64,000 nt of DNA from an uncultured Mollicutes bacterium (GCA_900540175.1 UQFG01000008.1:9929-73928), one strand, 5' to 3'; numbered from the stretch's first letter, positions 35,037-44,649 are shown. Notes: generated from the letters alone by a model not told the origin. Program-made: numbers and translations.

Positions 35037-36323
35037 ATGTTAGATTTAAAATTCGTAAGAGAAAATCCGGAATTGGTAAAAGAAAATATTATTAAAAAAT
35101 TTCAAAACGAGAAGTTGGTTTTGGTGGATGAGGTACTTGTTCTTGATAAAGCCATCCGTGCATTGAAACAGGAAACGGAAGTATTGCGGGCAAAAAGAAA
35201 CCAAGACAGTCAGAAAATCGGACAGTTGATGAGAGAAAAGCAAATCGAAGAAGCTACAAAAATGAGACAAGAAGTATCTTCGATCAATGAACGGATAACG
35301 GTTATAGAAAAAGAACTGGCTGAAAAAGAACAGGAATTGAAGAAAAGAATGATGGTTATTCCCAATATCATCGATCCATCGGTTCCAATCGGTAAAGATG
35401 ACAGTCAAAATGTGGAAGTCGAACGGTTTTTAGAACCCAGAACGTTTGATTTTGATATTCCGTATCATTTAGACATTATCGAACGGTTGGGTGGAATCGA
35501 TTTGGATGCGGCCCGCCGCGTTGCCGGAAACGGTTTTTATTATTTGTTGGGGGATATCGCCAGACTGCACTCGGCTGTTTTAAGTTATGCACGGGATTTT
35601 ATGATTAACAAAGGTTTTACTTATTGCATCCCGCCTTATATGATTCGCTCGAATGTGGTAACCGGAGTTATGTCTTTTGCTGAGATGGATTCGATGATGT
35701 ATAAAATCGAAGGCGAAGATTTGTTTTTGATCGGAACATCCGAGCATTCGATGATCGGCCGTTTTATTGATACCATTCAGCCTAAAGAACAACTTCCGTA
35801 TACGCTTACGTCGTATTCTCCTTGTTTTAGAAAAGAAAAAGGAGCCCACGGAATTGAGGAGAGGGGAATTTACCGCATTCATCAATTTGAAAAACAGGAA
35901 ATGATCGTAGTTTGCGAACCCGAAGATTCCATGGAATGGTTTAAGAAACTGTATACTTATACCGTGGAACTATTCGTTTCGATGGGAATCCCATGCCGTA
36001 CTTTGGAATGTTGCAGCGGGGATTTGGCCGATTTGAAAGTAAAGAGTATTGATGTGGAAGCATGGTCTCCACGTCAAAAGAAATATTTTGAAGTAGGTAG
36101 TTGTTCTAATTTAGGCGATGCACAAGCCCGTCGTTTGGGAATTCGGATCAAAGGCGAAAAGTCCAATTACTTTGCTCATACTTTAAACAATACGGTTGTG
36201 GCTCCTCCACGGATGTTGATTGCACTTTTGGAAAATCATTTACATGAAGACGGTTGTGTTGATCTTCCGGAAGTATTATGGCCTTACATGGGTGGCATTC
36301 AAGTGTTAAAACCAAAAAAATAA
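35037..36323 (+). CDS. serS: Seryl-tRNA synthetase
   Basis: The 428-residue class II enzyme charges tRNA-Ser. An N-terminal antiparallel coiled coil (about 30-105) grips the tRNA long variable arm. Motif 2 is SPCFRKEKGAHGIEERGIYRIHQFEK, and the motif 3 region is NNTVVAPPRMLIALLENH. The start at 35037 follows GGAGGAGAT after the T-box. The gene is complete although an insertion begins immediately downstream. Confidence 0.96.
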   Translation: MLDLKFVRENPELVKENIIKKFQNEKLVLVDEVLVLDKAIRALKQETEVLRAKRNQDSQKIGQLMREKQIEEATKMRQEVSSINERITVIEKELAEKEQELKKRMMVIPNIIDPSVPIGKDDSQNVEVERFLEPRTFDFDIPYHLDIIERLGGIDLDAARRVAGNGFYYLLGDIARLHSAVLSYARDFMINKGFTYCIPPYMIRSNVVTGVMSFAEMDSMMYKIEGEDLFLIGTSEHSMIGRFIDTIQPKEQLPYTLTSYSPCFRKEKGAHGIEERGIYRIHQFEKQEMIVVCEPEDSMEWFKKLYTYTVELFVSMGIPCRTLECCSGDLADLKVKSIDVEAWSPRQKKYFEVGSCSNLGDAQARRLGIRIKGEKSNYFAHTLNNTVVAPPRMLIALLENHLHEDGCVDLPEVLWPYMGGIQVLKPKK

Positions 36324-36433
36324 AACTCCAGCAAATGATGAGGTTCCGTAACGAAGGTTTTGAAAACAAGTGGTGAAGACAATCGGTGCGGTATATTGCA
36401 GAAAATCTAAAACTGAATTTGGAGGAAACTGCA

Positions 36434-36805
36434 ATGAAATCATTGTTTGAACAAATGGGCGGAACTTACACGTTGCAAGGCGACTATTATTTGCCCAATC
36501 TCACTCTGCCCATTGAAGAAAATAAGCCTATAGGTATATGGGGACAGCGGCATTTGCGGTATCTCAAACAGCATCGTAAAGTCCTCTATACGAATCTGCT
36601 CACAAGCGGTAAACTGAGAAGCTATCTTGCGGATATTGACGAACAGGCTGAAACTATGTTTTTTCGGCTGGTAGAGCAAATGGCCCGACGCAACGGTGTT
36701 ACAGAATCCCTCAAGGCGATCGATCAAATGGCATGGGTACAAAAGATGAATAACATCCGAAATGCCGCACGGGAGATTGTCTATGCGGAATTGATCTATA
36801 GATAA
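36434..36805 (+). CDS. tnpV: TnpV-like transposon protein
   Basis: The 123-residue protein matches the TnpV family carried by Tn4451-like mobilizable transposons: MKSLFEQMGGTYTLQGDYYLPNL, IGIWGQRHLRYLKQHRK and FRLVEQMARRNGVTESLKAIDQMAWVQKMNNIRN. Its function is unknown. The ribosome site is GGAGG. It marks the left side of the 36.3-49.2 kb insertion. Just upstream (from 36374) a short frame reads KTIGAVYCRKSK, like the start of a serine recombinase, possibly a fragment. Confidence 0.85.
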   Translation: MKSLFEQMGGTYTLQGDYYLPNLTLPIEENKPIGIWGQRHLRYLKQHRKVLYTNLLTSGKLRSYLADIDEQAETMFFRLVEQMARRNGVTESLKAIDQMAWVQKMNNIRNAAREIVYAELIYR

Positions 36806-36820
36806 CATTTCTATTTTTGG

Positions 36821-36856
36821 AAAAGCTGCTGTCAAGCGACGGCAGCTTTTCTTTTT
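36821..36856 (+). terminator. Terminator after tnpV
   Basis: An AAAAGCTGC / GCAGCTTTT stem is followed by TCTTTTT. Confidence 0.8.
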
Positions 36857-36975
36857 AGGTAGTTTAAAATTGTTTCTTCAACAGATAAAAGCAGGCGGAA
36901 TGATGCAGATGTTGCAGAAAATGATAGGTTTATGTTATAATAGCGGTAGTCTTCTGAAAGGAGAACGATAGAGCA

Positions 36976-37197
36976 ATGGCACTACATGCACTGCTGCGAA
37001 CCATGCGCAAGAAAGCGCTTTTATCCCAAGAGGATTTTGCAAAAGAACTCCATGTGTCGGTGGGAACCATTAACCGGTGGGAAAATGGAAAAACCAAGCC
37101 CAATATTACAGCAATGAAGAAAATCAAAGCATTTTGCGAGGGAAAGGCGATTCCTTTTGAAGAAATCGAATCAGAATGGATGAGAGAGAAGGAGTAA
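36976..37197 (+). CDS. XRE-type helix-turn-helix regulator of the type I R-M operon
   Basis: The 73-residue protein is a single HTH_3 domain (LLSQEDFAKELHVSVGTINRWENGKTKPN) and little else. Regulators of this kind in front of restriction-modification genes usually time methylase and nuclease synthesis. It lies 5 bases upstream of hsdM in the same direction, behind its own AAAGGAG. A TATAAT-like -10 lies near 36936-36941. Confidence 0.88.
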   Translation: MALHALLRTMRKKALLSQEDFAKELHVSVGTINRWENGKTKPNITAMKKIKAFCEGKAIPFEEIESEWMREKE

Positions 37198-37202
37198 CAA
37201 CA

Positions 37203-38777
37203 ATGGCGGATATTAAGACAAATCAGGAGCGGGACGAGCTGTTCCGCCGTATCTATAAAATTGCAACTGATCTGGTTCATGCTGGCCATGTGGCGGAATG
37301 GGATTTTAAGTCCTATGTGCTGGGGACGATGTTCTACCGCTATATTTCGGAGAACTTCGCCGCCTATGTCAACGAGGGAGAACACGCCGCCGGGAATCAT
37401 GACTTTGATTATGCCAGGATATCGGATGAAGACGCCGAGCCTGCCCGTGAGGGATTGGTGCAGGAAAAGGGCTTTTTCATCCTGCCCAGCGAGCTGTTTT
37501 GCAATGTCCGCGCCCGTGCGGATCAGGACGAAAACCTGAACGAAACGCTGGAGCGCGTTTTTGCCCATATTGAGAGCAGCGCCGCCAGCGGCGATGCGGA
37601 AAATGACTTTGCCGGGCTGTTCGACGACTTCGACGTGAACAGCAAATCCATTGGAGAAACGGTGGCCAAGCGAAACAAGGTGTTGGCCGAACTGCTGGAC
37701 GGGGTGGCGCAGATGCCGCTTTTCGATACAGAAGGTATCAACCCCGATCTGTTCGGCGACGCCTACGAATACCTGATGAGCATGTACGCCGCCAACGCGG
37801 GCAAGAAAGGCGGCCAGTATTTTACTCCGGCGGATGTTTCCGAACTACTGGCCCGGCTGGGCACCATCGGGAAAACAAGGGTCAACAAGGTCTATGACCC
37901 CGCCTGCGGCTCCGGTTCGCTGCTGCTGAAGGTGGAAAAGGTGCTGGGCAAGGACAACATCGAGCGGGGATTTTTCGGGCAGGAGATTGACCTGACCACC
38001 TACAACCTCTGCCGCATCAATATGTTCCTGCACAACATTGAGTTTGACAAATTCAACATCGTGCGGGAGGATACGCTGATCTCCCCGCAGCATTGGGACG
38101 ACCAGCCCTTTGAGCTGATTGTATCCAATCCGCCTTTTTCCGTGCCGTGGGAGGGGGATAAAAACCCACTGCTCATCAACGACCCCCGTTTCTCCCCCGC
38201 CGGGGTGCTGGCCCCCGCCTCCAAGGGCGATATGGCGTTTATTATGCACAGCCTTGCGTGGCTGGCGAATAACGGTGCGGCGGCGATTGTCTGCTTTCCC
38301 GGCATTATGTACCGGGGCGGCGCAGAGCAGAAAATCCGCAAATATCTGGTAGACAACAACTACATTGACTCGATTATCCAATTGCCGTCCAACCTGTTCC
38401 TCAACGTCACCATCTCAGTGGATATTATGCTGCTGAAAAAGAGCAAGACGGACAACGCCATCCTGTTTGTGGACGCCTCCAAAGAATTTGTGAAGGTGAC
38501 GAAGAATAACCGCCTGTCTGAGGAAAACATCCGGCGCATTGTTTCGGCGGTAGCTCAGCGGAAAGACGAGCAATATTTTTCCCGCCTGGTGCCCAATGAA
38601 GAGGTGGGCAGTAAACAGGACAACTATAACCTGTCTGTTTCCACCTATGTGGAGCAGGAGGACACCCGGGAAAAGATCGATATTGTGAAATTGAACGCCG
38701 AGATTGCGGAAATCGTAGCACGGGAGCAGGTGCTGCGGGAGGAGATTGATAAGATTATTAAGGAGATTGAGGGATAA
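37203..38777 (+). CDS. hsdM: Type I restriction-modification methyltransferase subunit HsdM
   Basis: The 524-residue N6-adenine methyltransferase has an N-terminal HsdM domain (about 6-160). The catalytic domain has the AdoMet motif DPACGSGS (232-239) and the catalytic NPPF (309-312). It modifies the target recognised by HsdS. The gene is markedly richer in GC than the chromosome, like hsdR, whereas the three genes between hsdM and hsdR are AT-rich. It starts at 37203, behind the HTH gene. Confidence 0.96.
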   Translation: MADIKTNQERDELFRRIYKIATDLVHAGHVAEWDFKSYVLGTMFYRYISENFAAYVNEGEHAAGNHDFDYARISDEDAEPAREGLVQEKGFFILPSELFCNVRARADQDENLNETLERVFAHIESSAASGDAENDFAGLFDDFDVNSKSIGETVAKRNKVLAELLDGVAQMPLFDTEGINPDLFGDAYEYLMSMYAANAGKKGGQYFTPADVSELLARLGTIGKTRVNKVYDPACGSGSLLLKVEKVLGKDNIERGFFGQEIDLTTYNLCRINMFLHNIEFDKFNIVREDTLISPQHWDDQPFELIVSNPPFSVPWEGDKNPLLINDPRFSPAGVLAPASKGDMAFIMHSLAWLANNGAAAIVCFPGIMYRGGAEQKIRKYLVDNNYIDSIIQLPSNLFLNVTISVDIMLLKKSKTDNAILFVDASKEFVKVTKNNRLSEENIRRIVSAVAQRKDEQYFSRLVPNEEVGSKQDNYNLSVSTYVEQEDTREKIDIVKLNAEIAEIVAREQVLREEIDKIIKEIEG

Positions 38778-38779
38778 CC

Positions 38780-39697
38780 ATGCGTGGTGATTGTGAATTA
38801 AGCTGCTTAAATGCTGTCAAGGATATGGTGTTTTGCAAGAATGGGCAACCTATGCAAAATCCATTTACACATAAAACATATTTAGATGTATCAACTGATG
38901 AGTTCAAGAAAGATAGAATCTGGCTTGTTAATTCTGATTGCCACAAATCCTACTTCGGTTTGCTAGAAAATGACCGTGAAGAATTTGAGAGTGTTTTAAA
39001 AGTGGCGCAACCGAATCCCGATGCCAGCCGTTTCCCCGATTTTATATTTGAAAATGGATTTATTGAGCATTTTCAGGTGACTTCATCTGCCGTAACAAAG
39101 AAAGGTGCTAAGCATACCAAAAAAGAAAATGAGTTTCGGCGCAAAGTGGATGCTGATACTGAAAAGCTAAAAGAAGAATGGAATGAAACGCCAAGTTTTG
39201 ATGCGGTGCGCTCGAAGTCATGGGCATTTACGAACCCCACGCACTCTTATGAATTTTTAGTTGATTCTTTTAAGCATAACTGGGAACACCATATGGGAAG
39301 TTATGCAAAGTATACTGGCTCAAAACAGATTGGCATGTTTATGATTGAATACCCTGAATTTGCCTTGGCAATGTGTGAAAATGTCTACCAGGATTGGATA
39401 GATGGGATGTCACAGGGAGATATGCGAGAACAAGAAAAATTCAAGGAATATCGGCTCAGCCGGGATAAAAATCTACTACAATACATTTATCAATTCAAAG
39501 ATGAAATACAATATGTGGTCTTTTTGAATCACATGAGAATTGAAGTAATTCGAGCTGAAAATATCCCACATCTTATCAAGCTGTTACCGTGGGATTATGT
39601 TATATATCCCCTCATGGTAAATACTGTGGCATCAGTATATAACATCAGTGTACCCGTAGACCCTAAGCAAGAAGGTGAAATAGATGACAAAACTTGA
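38780..39697 (+). CDS. Unknown protein inside the type I R-M operon
   Basis: This 305-residue soluble protein is not recognised. It lies 2 bases after hsdM and overlaps hsdS by 14 bases, so it is a built-in member of the operon. It is Cys- and aromatic-rich at the N-terminus. A strand FPDFIFENGFIEHFQVTSS (about 85-103) followed by a basic helix is faintly like a nuclease core, but the spacing does not fit the PD-(D/E)XK rule cleanly. Its base composition matches hsdS and not hsdM/hsdR. It may be an accessory nuclease, an anti-restriction control or a separate defence gene. Confidence 0.7.
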   Translation: MRGDCELSCLNAVKDMVFCKNGQPMQNPFTHKTYLDVSTDEFKKDRIWLVNSDCHKSYFGLLENDREEFESVLKVAQPNPDASRFPDFIFENGFIEHFQVTSSAVTKKGAKHTKKENEFRRKVDADTEKLKEEWNETPSFDAVRSKSWAFTNPTHSYEFLVDSFKHNWEHHMGSYAKYTGSKQIGMFMIEYPEFALAMCENVYQDWIDGMSQGDMREQEKFKEYRLSRDKNLLQYIYQFKDEIQYVVFLNHMRIEVIRAENIPHLIKLLPWDYVIYPLMVNTVASVYNISVPVDPKQEGEIDDKT

Positions 39698-40865
39698 AAA
39701 AATGGTTCAAGAAATCTGCCCCAACGGAGTAAAATCCGTTGAATTAATAGAAGTATGTGACATAACGAAGGGAATTCAATTTAACAAAGCAGACATGAAT
39801 AATCAAGGAAGTTATCCTGTTATCAACGGCGGTATTGGTCCTTCTGGATATATTGAGCAATATAATCAAGATGGTAATAAGATAACAATATCTCAAGGTG
39901 GGGCATCTGCTGGATTTGTTAATTGGATAACGACTAAATTTTGGGCAGGTGCACATTGCTATGTGCTTATTCCAAAAGATACTGTTTTAAACCGTTATCT
40001 TTATCATTTTGTAAAGTCAAAAGAATATAAGTTGCAGGAGTGCCAATACGGTGCTGGAATTCCCGCATTGGCAAAATCTACAGTTGAGAAACTATACATC
40101 CCTGTCCCCCCGCTGCCGGTGCAGCGTGAAATTGTCCGGATTCTGGACAATTTCACAGAGCTTACCGCAGAGCTTACCGCAGAGCTTACCGCAGAGCTTA
40201 CCGCAAGGCGGAAGCAGTATGAGTATTATCGAGATTTACTCTTGACATTCAATGACGCAAACGCAACAATGTTTGACAGACAGACAAGGATAACTGACCT
40301 TTGCCGCGCTGTCAAGTGGTTTACGAGCGCAGAATATAAAAAGTTAGGCGATATTGTAACAATTTCAAGAGGCGTTCGTGTTGTGAGAAATCAGCTGAAT
40401 ACAGATGGCGCATACCCTGTTTTTCAGAACAGCATGGCACCATTGGGCTATTATGAAAAAAGCAACTGTCCAGCTAATACAACTTTCATTATTGCGGCAG
40501 GCGCAGCGGGCGAAATTGGATATAGCCCGGTTGATTTTTGGGCGGCTGATGATTGCTATTATCTTACTTGCCCGGAAAACTTAAATAGTCGCTATGTCTA
40601 TTATGCGCTCATTTGTCAGCGTTCATATATTAATTCCAAAGTGCGCCGGGCAAGTGTTCCGCGTTTAGGGAGGTCTGTTATTGAGAATATCACAATTCCT
40701 ATTCCATCGCTTGAAGAACAAGCCCGCATCGTTGCCATCCTCGACCGTTTTGACGCGCTGTGCAACGACCTCACCAGCGGCCTGCCCGCTGAAATTGAAG
40801 CCCGCAAAAAACAATACGAATATTATAGGGACAAGCTATTAACTTTTAAGGAGAAAACAAGCTGA
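39684..40865 (+). CDS. hsdS: Type I restriction-modification specificity subunit HsdS
   Basis: The 393-residue DNA-recognition subunit has two target recognition domains (about 10-145 and 215-360). Each starts with a GDI/CDITKG-type strand and ends in a conserved helix with RKKQYEYYRDxLLTF. The spacer between the halves contains four TAEL repeats (residues 159-174), the feature that sets half-site spacing in EcoR124-type enzymes. Two different recognition domains imply a bipartite target. It overlaps the neighbour on each side. Confidence 0.95.
   Translation: MTKLEKMVQEICPNGVKSVELIEVCDITKGIQFNKADMNNQGSYPVINGGIGPSGYIEQYNQDGNKITISQGGASAGFVNWITTKFWAGAHCYVLIPKDTVLNRYLYHFVKSKEYKLQECQYGAGIPALAKSTVEKLYIPVPPLPVQREIVRILDNFTELTAELTAELTAELTARRKQYEYYRDLLLTFNDANATMFDRQTRITDLCRAVKWFTSAEYKKLGDIVTISRGVRVVRNQLNTDGAYPVFQNSMAPLGYYEKSNCPANTTFIIAAGAAGEIGYSPVDFWAADDCYYLTCPENLNSRYVYYALICQRSYINSKVRRASVPRLGRSVIENITIPIPSLEEQARIVAILDRFDALCNDLTSGLPAEIEARKKQYEYYRDKLLTFKEKTS
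40158..40205 (+). repeat. Four tandem 12-bp repeats encoding TAEL in hsdS
   Basis: GAGCTTACCGCA occurs four times without a mismatch. In EcoR124I/II, two versus three copies of the TAEL-coding repeat change the recognised spacer by one base. Slippage here would shift specificity without breaking the frame. Confidence 0.95.
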
Positions 40866-41512
40866 TGGGAAAAATCAGAAACAAGAAAAAATCAAAACAG
40901 AACATTGCTTCAAATCCGTCGCAATCTGTCAATATCAGCTTGCCGGAAAATATGAGTGCGGAAAAAATTCAACATATAATTGCAAATGCCATTATTGAAG
41001 CTGAGGAAATAAAAGAGAGCAAGAGGCAAGAATTAGAGGAACAGAAAAGATTAGAATGGCAAAAAAGTTTAGGATATCAGGATTTTTCACGAATTAAACA
41101 TAAATTATGGCGCAATATCAGAGTCATTTTTAATAGAATTCGTATGGTTTTGACGCTGTTGTTTATCCGCAAGAAAAAACTTTCAGGCGACAGATTGTCT
41201 GTGGCTTTTTTGCAGGAACTTTTAACTGTGTTTTTCGGTATTTTACAGGCATTATCTTTTGTGTTTTCAATCGCTCTCATATTTGCTATATTTAACCCCG
41301 GATTTTTCACTATTAAATCGTTGGGTATCTTTGAAATAATTGGGTTCGTCTTTTTTGCATTGGTCTGTTTTCTGTTGTCCTGTATTTTCCGTATCATAAG
41401 ACTGGAAGTTGATAAAATCAAAGACCGTAATTATCTTTTCGGTTTGTTTGCTTCTGTTACTTCTCTTGCTTCAATTATTATTGCAGTTATTGCTATTGTA
41501 AAGGGGGCTTAA
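40865..41512 (+). CDS. Membrane protein between hsdS and hsdR
   Basis: This 215-residue protein is not recognised. It has a basic N-terminus, a charged helix likely to form a coiled coil (about 35-72, SAEKIQHIIANAIIEAEEIKESKRQELEEQKR) and about three membrane helices (about 120-145, 153-175, 190-213). Its start overlaps the hsdS stop and it ends 3 bases before hsdR. A membrane protein in a type I operon is unusual. It may anchor the complex or be an independent effector. Confidence 0.75.
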   Translation: MGKIRNKKKSKQNIASNPSQSVNISLPENMSAEKIQHIIANAIIEAEEIKESKRQELEEQKRLEWQKSLGYQDFSRIKHKLWRNIRVIFNRIRMVLTLLFIRKKKLSGDRLSVAFLQELLTVFFGILQALSFVFSIALIFAIFNPGFFTIKSLGIFEIIGFVFFALVCFLLSCIFRIIRLEVDKIKDRNYLFGLFASVTSLASIIIAVIAIVKGA

Positions 41513-41515
41513 CCA

Positions 41516-44500
41516 ATGCCGTATTTTAATATCGTAGCTCAGTCGAATGAAAGCACCGTTGTAACGGAATACAAGCCTCAGGCCAAACGCTCGGAGGCGT
41601 ACCAGAGCGAGGCGGAGCTGGAGCGGGAGTTTATCCGCCTGCTGGGGGAACTGGGCTATGAATACCTTTCGATACATAAGGAAAAAGATTTGGCGGACAA
41701 CCTGCGCCTTCAGTTGGAAGAGGTGAACGGCTACCGGTTTTCCGATGAGGAATGGGGACGTTTTTTCAGCGAGGTGCTGGCAAACCCCAAAAACGGCATC
41801 GTGGAAAAGACCCGGCTCATTCAGGAGGACTTTGTGCAGGTGCTCCGCCGGGATGACGGCAGCAGCAAAAACATCACGCTGTTTGATAAAAAGAACATCC
41901 ACAACAACCGCTTGCAGGTCATCAACCAATACGTCGTTTCCAAAGAGGAGGGCGCGGCCCACGACAACCGCTATGATGTGACGGTTCTGGTCAACGGCCT
42001 GCCGATGGTACATATTGAACTCAAGCGGCGGGGTGTACCCATCCGGGAGGCGTTCAACCAGATCGACCGCTACCAGCGGGACAGCTTTTGGGCGGCTTCG
42101 GGCCTGTTTGAGTATGTGCAGATTTTTGTTGTGTCCAACGGCACAAATACCAAGTATTATTCCAACACCACCCGGTTTAACCACATCAAGGACGCCAATT
42201 CCCACAAGGTGAAAAAGGAGAAAACCAGCAACAGCTTTGAGTTTACTTCCTTTTGGGCGGATGCCGGCAACCGGATCATCCCTGACCTTGTGGACTTCAC
42301 CAAGACCTTCTTCTGCAAGCACACCATTCTGAATATCTTAGCCCGCTACTGCGTGTTTACCTCGGAAAATATGCTGCTGGTGATGCGTCCCTATCAGATC
42401 GTCGCCACCGAACGCATTTTAAACCGTATTGAGATCGCCAACAACTATAAAAAGTTCGGCACGGTTGCGGGCGGCGGCTATATCTGGCACACCACGGGCA
42501 GCGGCAAAACGCTGACTTCCTTTAAGACGGCGCAGCTTGCCTCTAAGCTTGATTCTATCGACAAGGTGCTGTTTGTGGTAGACCGCAAGGATCTGGATTA
42601 TCAAACCATGAAGGAGTACGACCGCTTCGAGAAAGGCGCGGCCAACAGCAACACCTCTACCGCCATCCTCAAGCGCCAGTTGGAGGACGATGGTGCAAAA
42701 ATCATCATCACCACCATTCAGAAGCTGGCTACCTTCATCAAAAAGAATACCGGGCACGCGGTTTTTGACAAGCATGTGGTCATCATCTTTGACGAATGCC
42801 ACCGCAGCCAGTTTGGCGATATGCACCTTGCCATTACCAAGTATTTCCGCAAGTATCACCTGTTCGGTTTTACCGGCACGCCGATCTTTGCCGTCAATGC
42901 CGGAGTCGGTAAAAAGCCAACTTTACGAACAACAGAGCAGGCGTTTGGCGACCAGCTGCATACCTACACCATTGTAGACGCCATCAATGACCGAAATGTG
43001 CTTCCATTCCGAGTGGACTACATCAAAACCATGGATATGGAGCCGGATATTGACGACAAAGAGGTTTGGGACATCGATCGGGAACGGGCATTTTCAGCGC
43101 CGGAGCGTATCCGTCTGGTGACCGACTATATCCTGACCCATTTTGACCAGAAAACTTATCGTGGCAGTAAGACCTATACCTTCAGTGTACTGCAAAATAT
43201 TGCCGATGTGGCATCTGCCAGCGGCAAGGCCGCTATTGAGGAAATCAAGCAGAAGCAGAGGGTCAGCGGCTTCAATTCCATTTTTGCGGTTTCCTCTGTA
43301 GAGGCGGCAAAGCTGTATTATGCGGAATTCAAGCGCCAGATGGCGGAAACGCCGCAGCGGCGGCTCAAGGTTGCGCTGATTTACAGCTACGGCGCAAATG
43401 AGGCGGAAACGGACGGCATTCTGGACGAGGAAAACCCAGAGGACACGTCTGCCCTTGATGCGAACTCCCGTGATTTTCTGGAAAAAGCCATCCGGGATTA
43501 CAACGAAATGTTCCATACCAATTATTCCACCGACGGGGACAAGTTTCAAAACTACTACAAAGATGTGTCCCTGCGGATGAAGAATAAGGAGCTGGATCTT
43601 CTCATTGTAGTCAATATGTTCCTGACCGGCTTTGACGCCACCACGCTCAACACGCTGTGGGTGGATAAAAACCTGAAGATGCACGGGTTGATTCAAGCCT
43701 ATTCCCGCACCAATCGCATTCTGAACTCCATCAAAACCTTTGGCAATATTGTCTGTTTCCGTAATTTGCAAAAGCGCACCGACGACGCGATTTCTCTTTT
43801 TGGGGACAAAAACGCCGGCGGCATCGTGCTGATGCGCGGCTATAAGGATTACTATTTCGGTTATGAAGATGGGGATGGAAAATACCATCCCGGTTATGCC
43901 AACATGATTGAGGAACTAACCGAGAAGTTCCCGCTTACGGAGGAACGCATCATCGGGGAACAAAAACAGCGGGAATTTATTGTCCTGTTCGGCGCTATCC
44001 TTCGTATGCGCAACCTGCTGACCTCCTTTGATGATTTTGCAGGAAATGAAATCCTTTCCGAACGGGACTTGCAGGATTATCTCGGCAGGTATCAAGACCT
44101 TCGGGATGAATGGAAAAACCGCAGGCCTACAGGGGAAAAAGAGGATATTACCGACGATATTGTCTTTGAAATTGAGCTGATTAAACAGATCGAGATCAAC
44201 ATCGACTATATCCTGATGCTGGTCAAAAAGTATCACGACTCCCACTGCGACGACAAAGAAGTCTTGATTACCATCCGTAAGGCTGTGGACGCCAGCCCGG
44301 AGTTGCGCAGCAAAAAGGCGCTTATCGAAACCTTTATCGCCGGTATCAACGATGTAGACGATGTGATGCTGGAATGGCGGGCCTTTGTCGCAGAAGAAAA
44401 GGAGCGGCAGCTTTCCGCTATCATCCGAGAGGAAAATCTGAAAGATGCGGAAACGAGAAAGTTTATCGAAGCATCTTTTCGTGACGGCTCTGTTAAAACG

Positions 44501-44629
44501 AGCGGCACGGCCATTGACAAGCTTCTTCCCCCAATGTCTCGTTTTGGCGGCGGAAATCGTGCGGAAAAGAAACAAGGTGTGATTGACAAGCTAAAAGCAT
44601 TTTTTGAGCGGTTTTTCGGGATTGGATGA
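41516..44629 (+). CDS. hsdR: Type I restriction endonuclease subunit HsdR
   Basis: The 1037-residue motor and nuclease subunit has a PD-(D/E)XK nuclease domain (Asp154, Glu168-x-Lys170). A superfamily 2 translocase carries Walker A TTGSGKT (326-332), DECH (426-429) and the later QAYSRTNRI motif. A C-terminal helical region binds HsdM. The reading frame is intact, so the system looks functional. It is GC-rich like hsdM, and a strong hairpin follows. Confidence 0.96.
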   Translation: MPYFNIVAQSNESTVVTEYKPQAKRSEAYQSEAELEREFIRLLGELGYEYLSIHKEKDLADNLRLQLEEVNGYRFSDEEWGRFFSEVLANPKNGIVEKTRLIQEDFVQVLRRDDGSSKNITLFDKKNIHNNRLQVINQYVVSKEEGAAHDNRYDVTVLVNGLPMVHIELKRRGVPIREAFNQIDRYQRDSFWAASGLFEYVQIFVVSNGTNTKYYSNTTRFNHIKDANSHKVKKEKTSNSFEFTSFWADAGNRIIPDLVDFTKTFFCKHTILNILARYCVFTSENMLLVMRPYQIVATERILNRIEIANNYKKFGTVAGGGYIWHTTGSGKTLTSFKTAQLASKLDSIDKVLFVVDRKDLDYQTMKEYDRFEKGAANSNTSTAILKRQLEDDGAKIIITTIQKLATFIKKNTGHAVFDKHVVIIFDECHRSQFGDMHLAITKYFRKYHLFGFTGTPIFAVNAGVGKKPTLRTTEQAFGDQLHTYTIVDAINDRNVLPFRVDYIKTMDMEPDIDDKEVWDIDRERAFSAPERIRLVTDYILTHFDQKTYRGSKTYTFSVLQNIADVASASGKAAIEEIKQKQRVSGFNSIFAVSSVEAAKLYYAEFKRQMAETPQRRLKVALIYSYGANEAETDGILDEENPEDTSALDANSRDFLEKAIRDYNEMFHTNYSTDGDKFQNYYKDVSLRMKNKELDLLIVVNMFLTGFDATTLNTLWVDKNLKMHGLIQAYSRTNRILNSIKTFGNIVCFRNLQKRTDDAISLFGDKNAGGIVLMRGYKDYYFGYEDGDGKYHPGYANMIEELTEKFPLTEERIIGEQKQREFIVLFGAILRMRNLLTSFDDFAGNEILSERDLQDYLGRYQDLRDEWKNRRPTGEKEDITDDIVFEIELIKQIEINIDYILMLVKKYHDSHCDDKEVLITIRKAVDASPELRSKKALIETFIAGINDVDDVMLEWRAFVAEEKERQLSAIIREENLKDAETRKFIEASFRDGSVKTSGTAIDKLLPPMSRFGGGNRAEKKQGVIDKLKAFFERFFGIG

Positions 44630-44649
44630 TCCTCAAGGGTTCAAGTGCA

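Noticed and set aside
38780-39697. A firm PD-(D/E)XK nuclease call for the gene between hsdM and hsdS.
   Set aside because: The acidic and Lys/Gln residues do not have the required E-x-K/Q spacing, so only a weak hint is reported.
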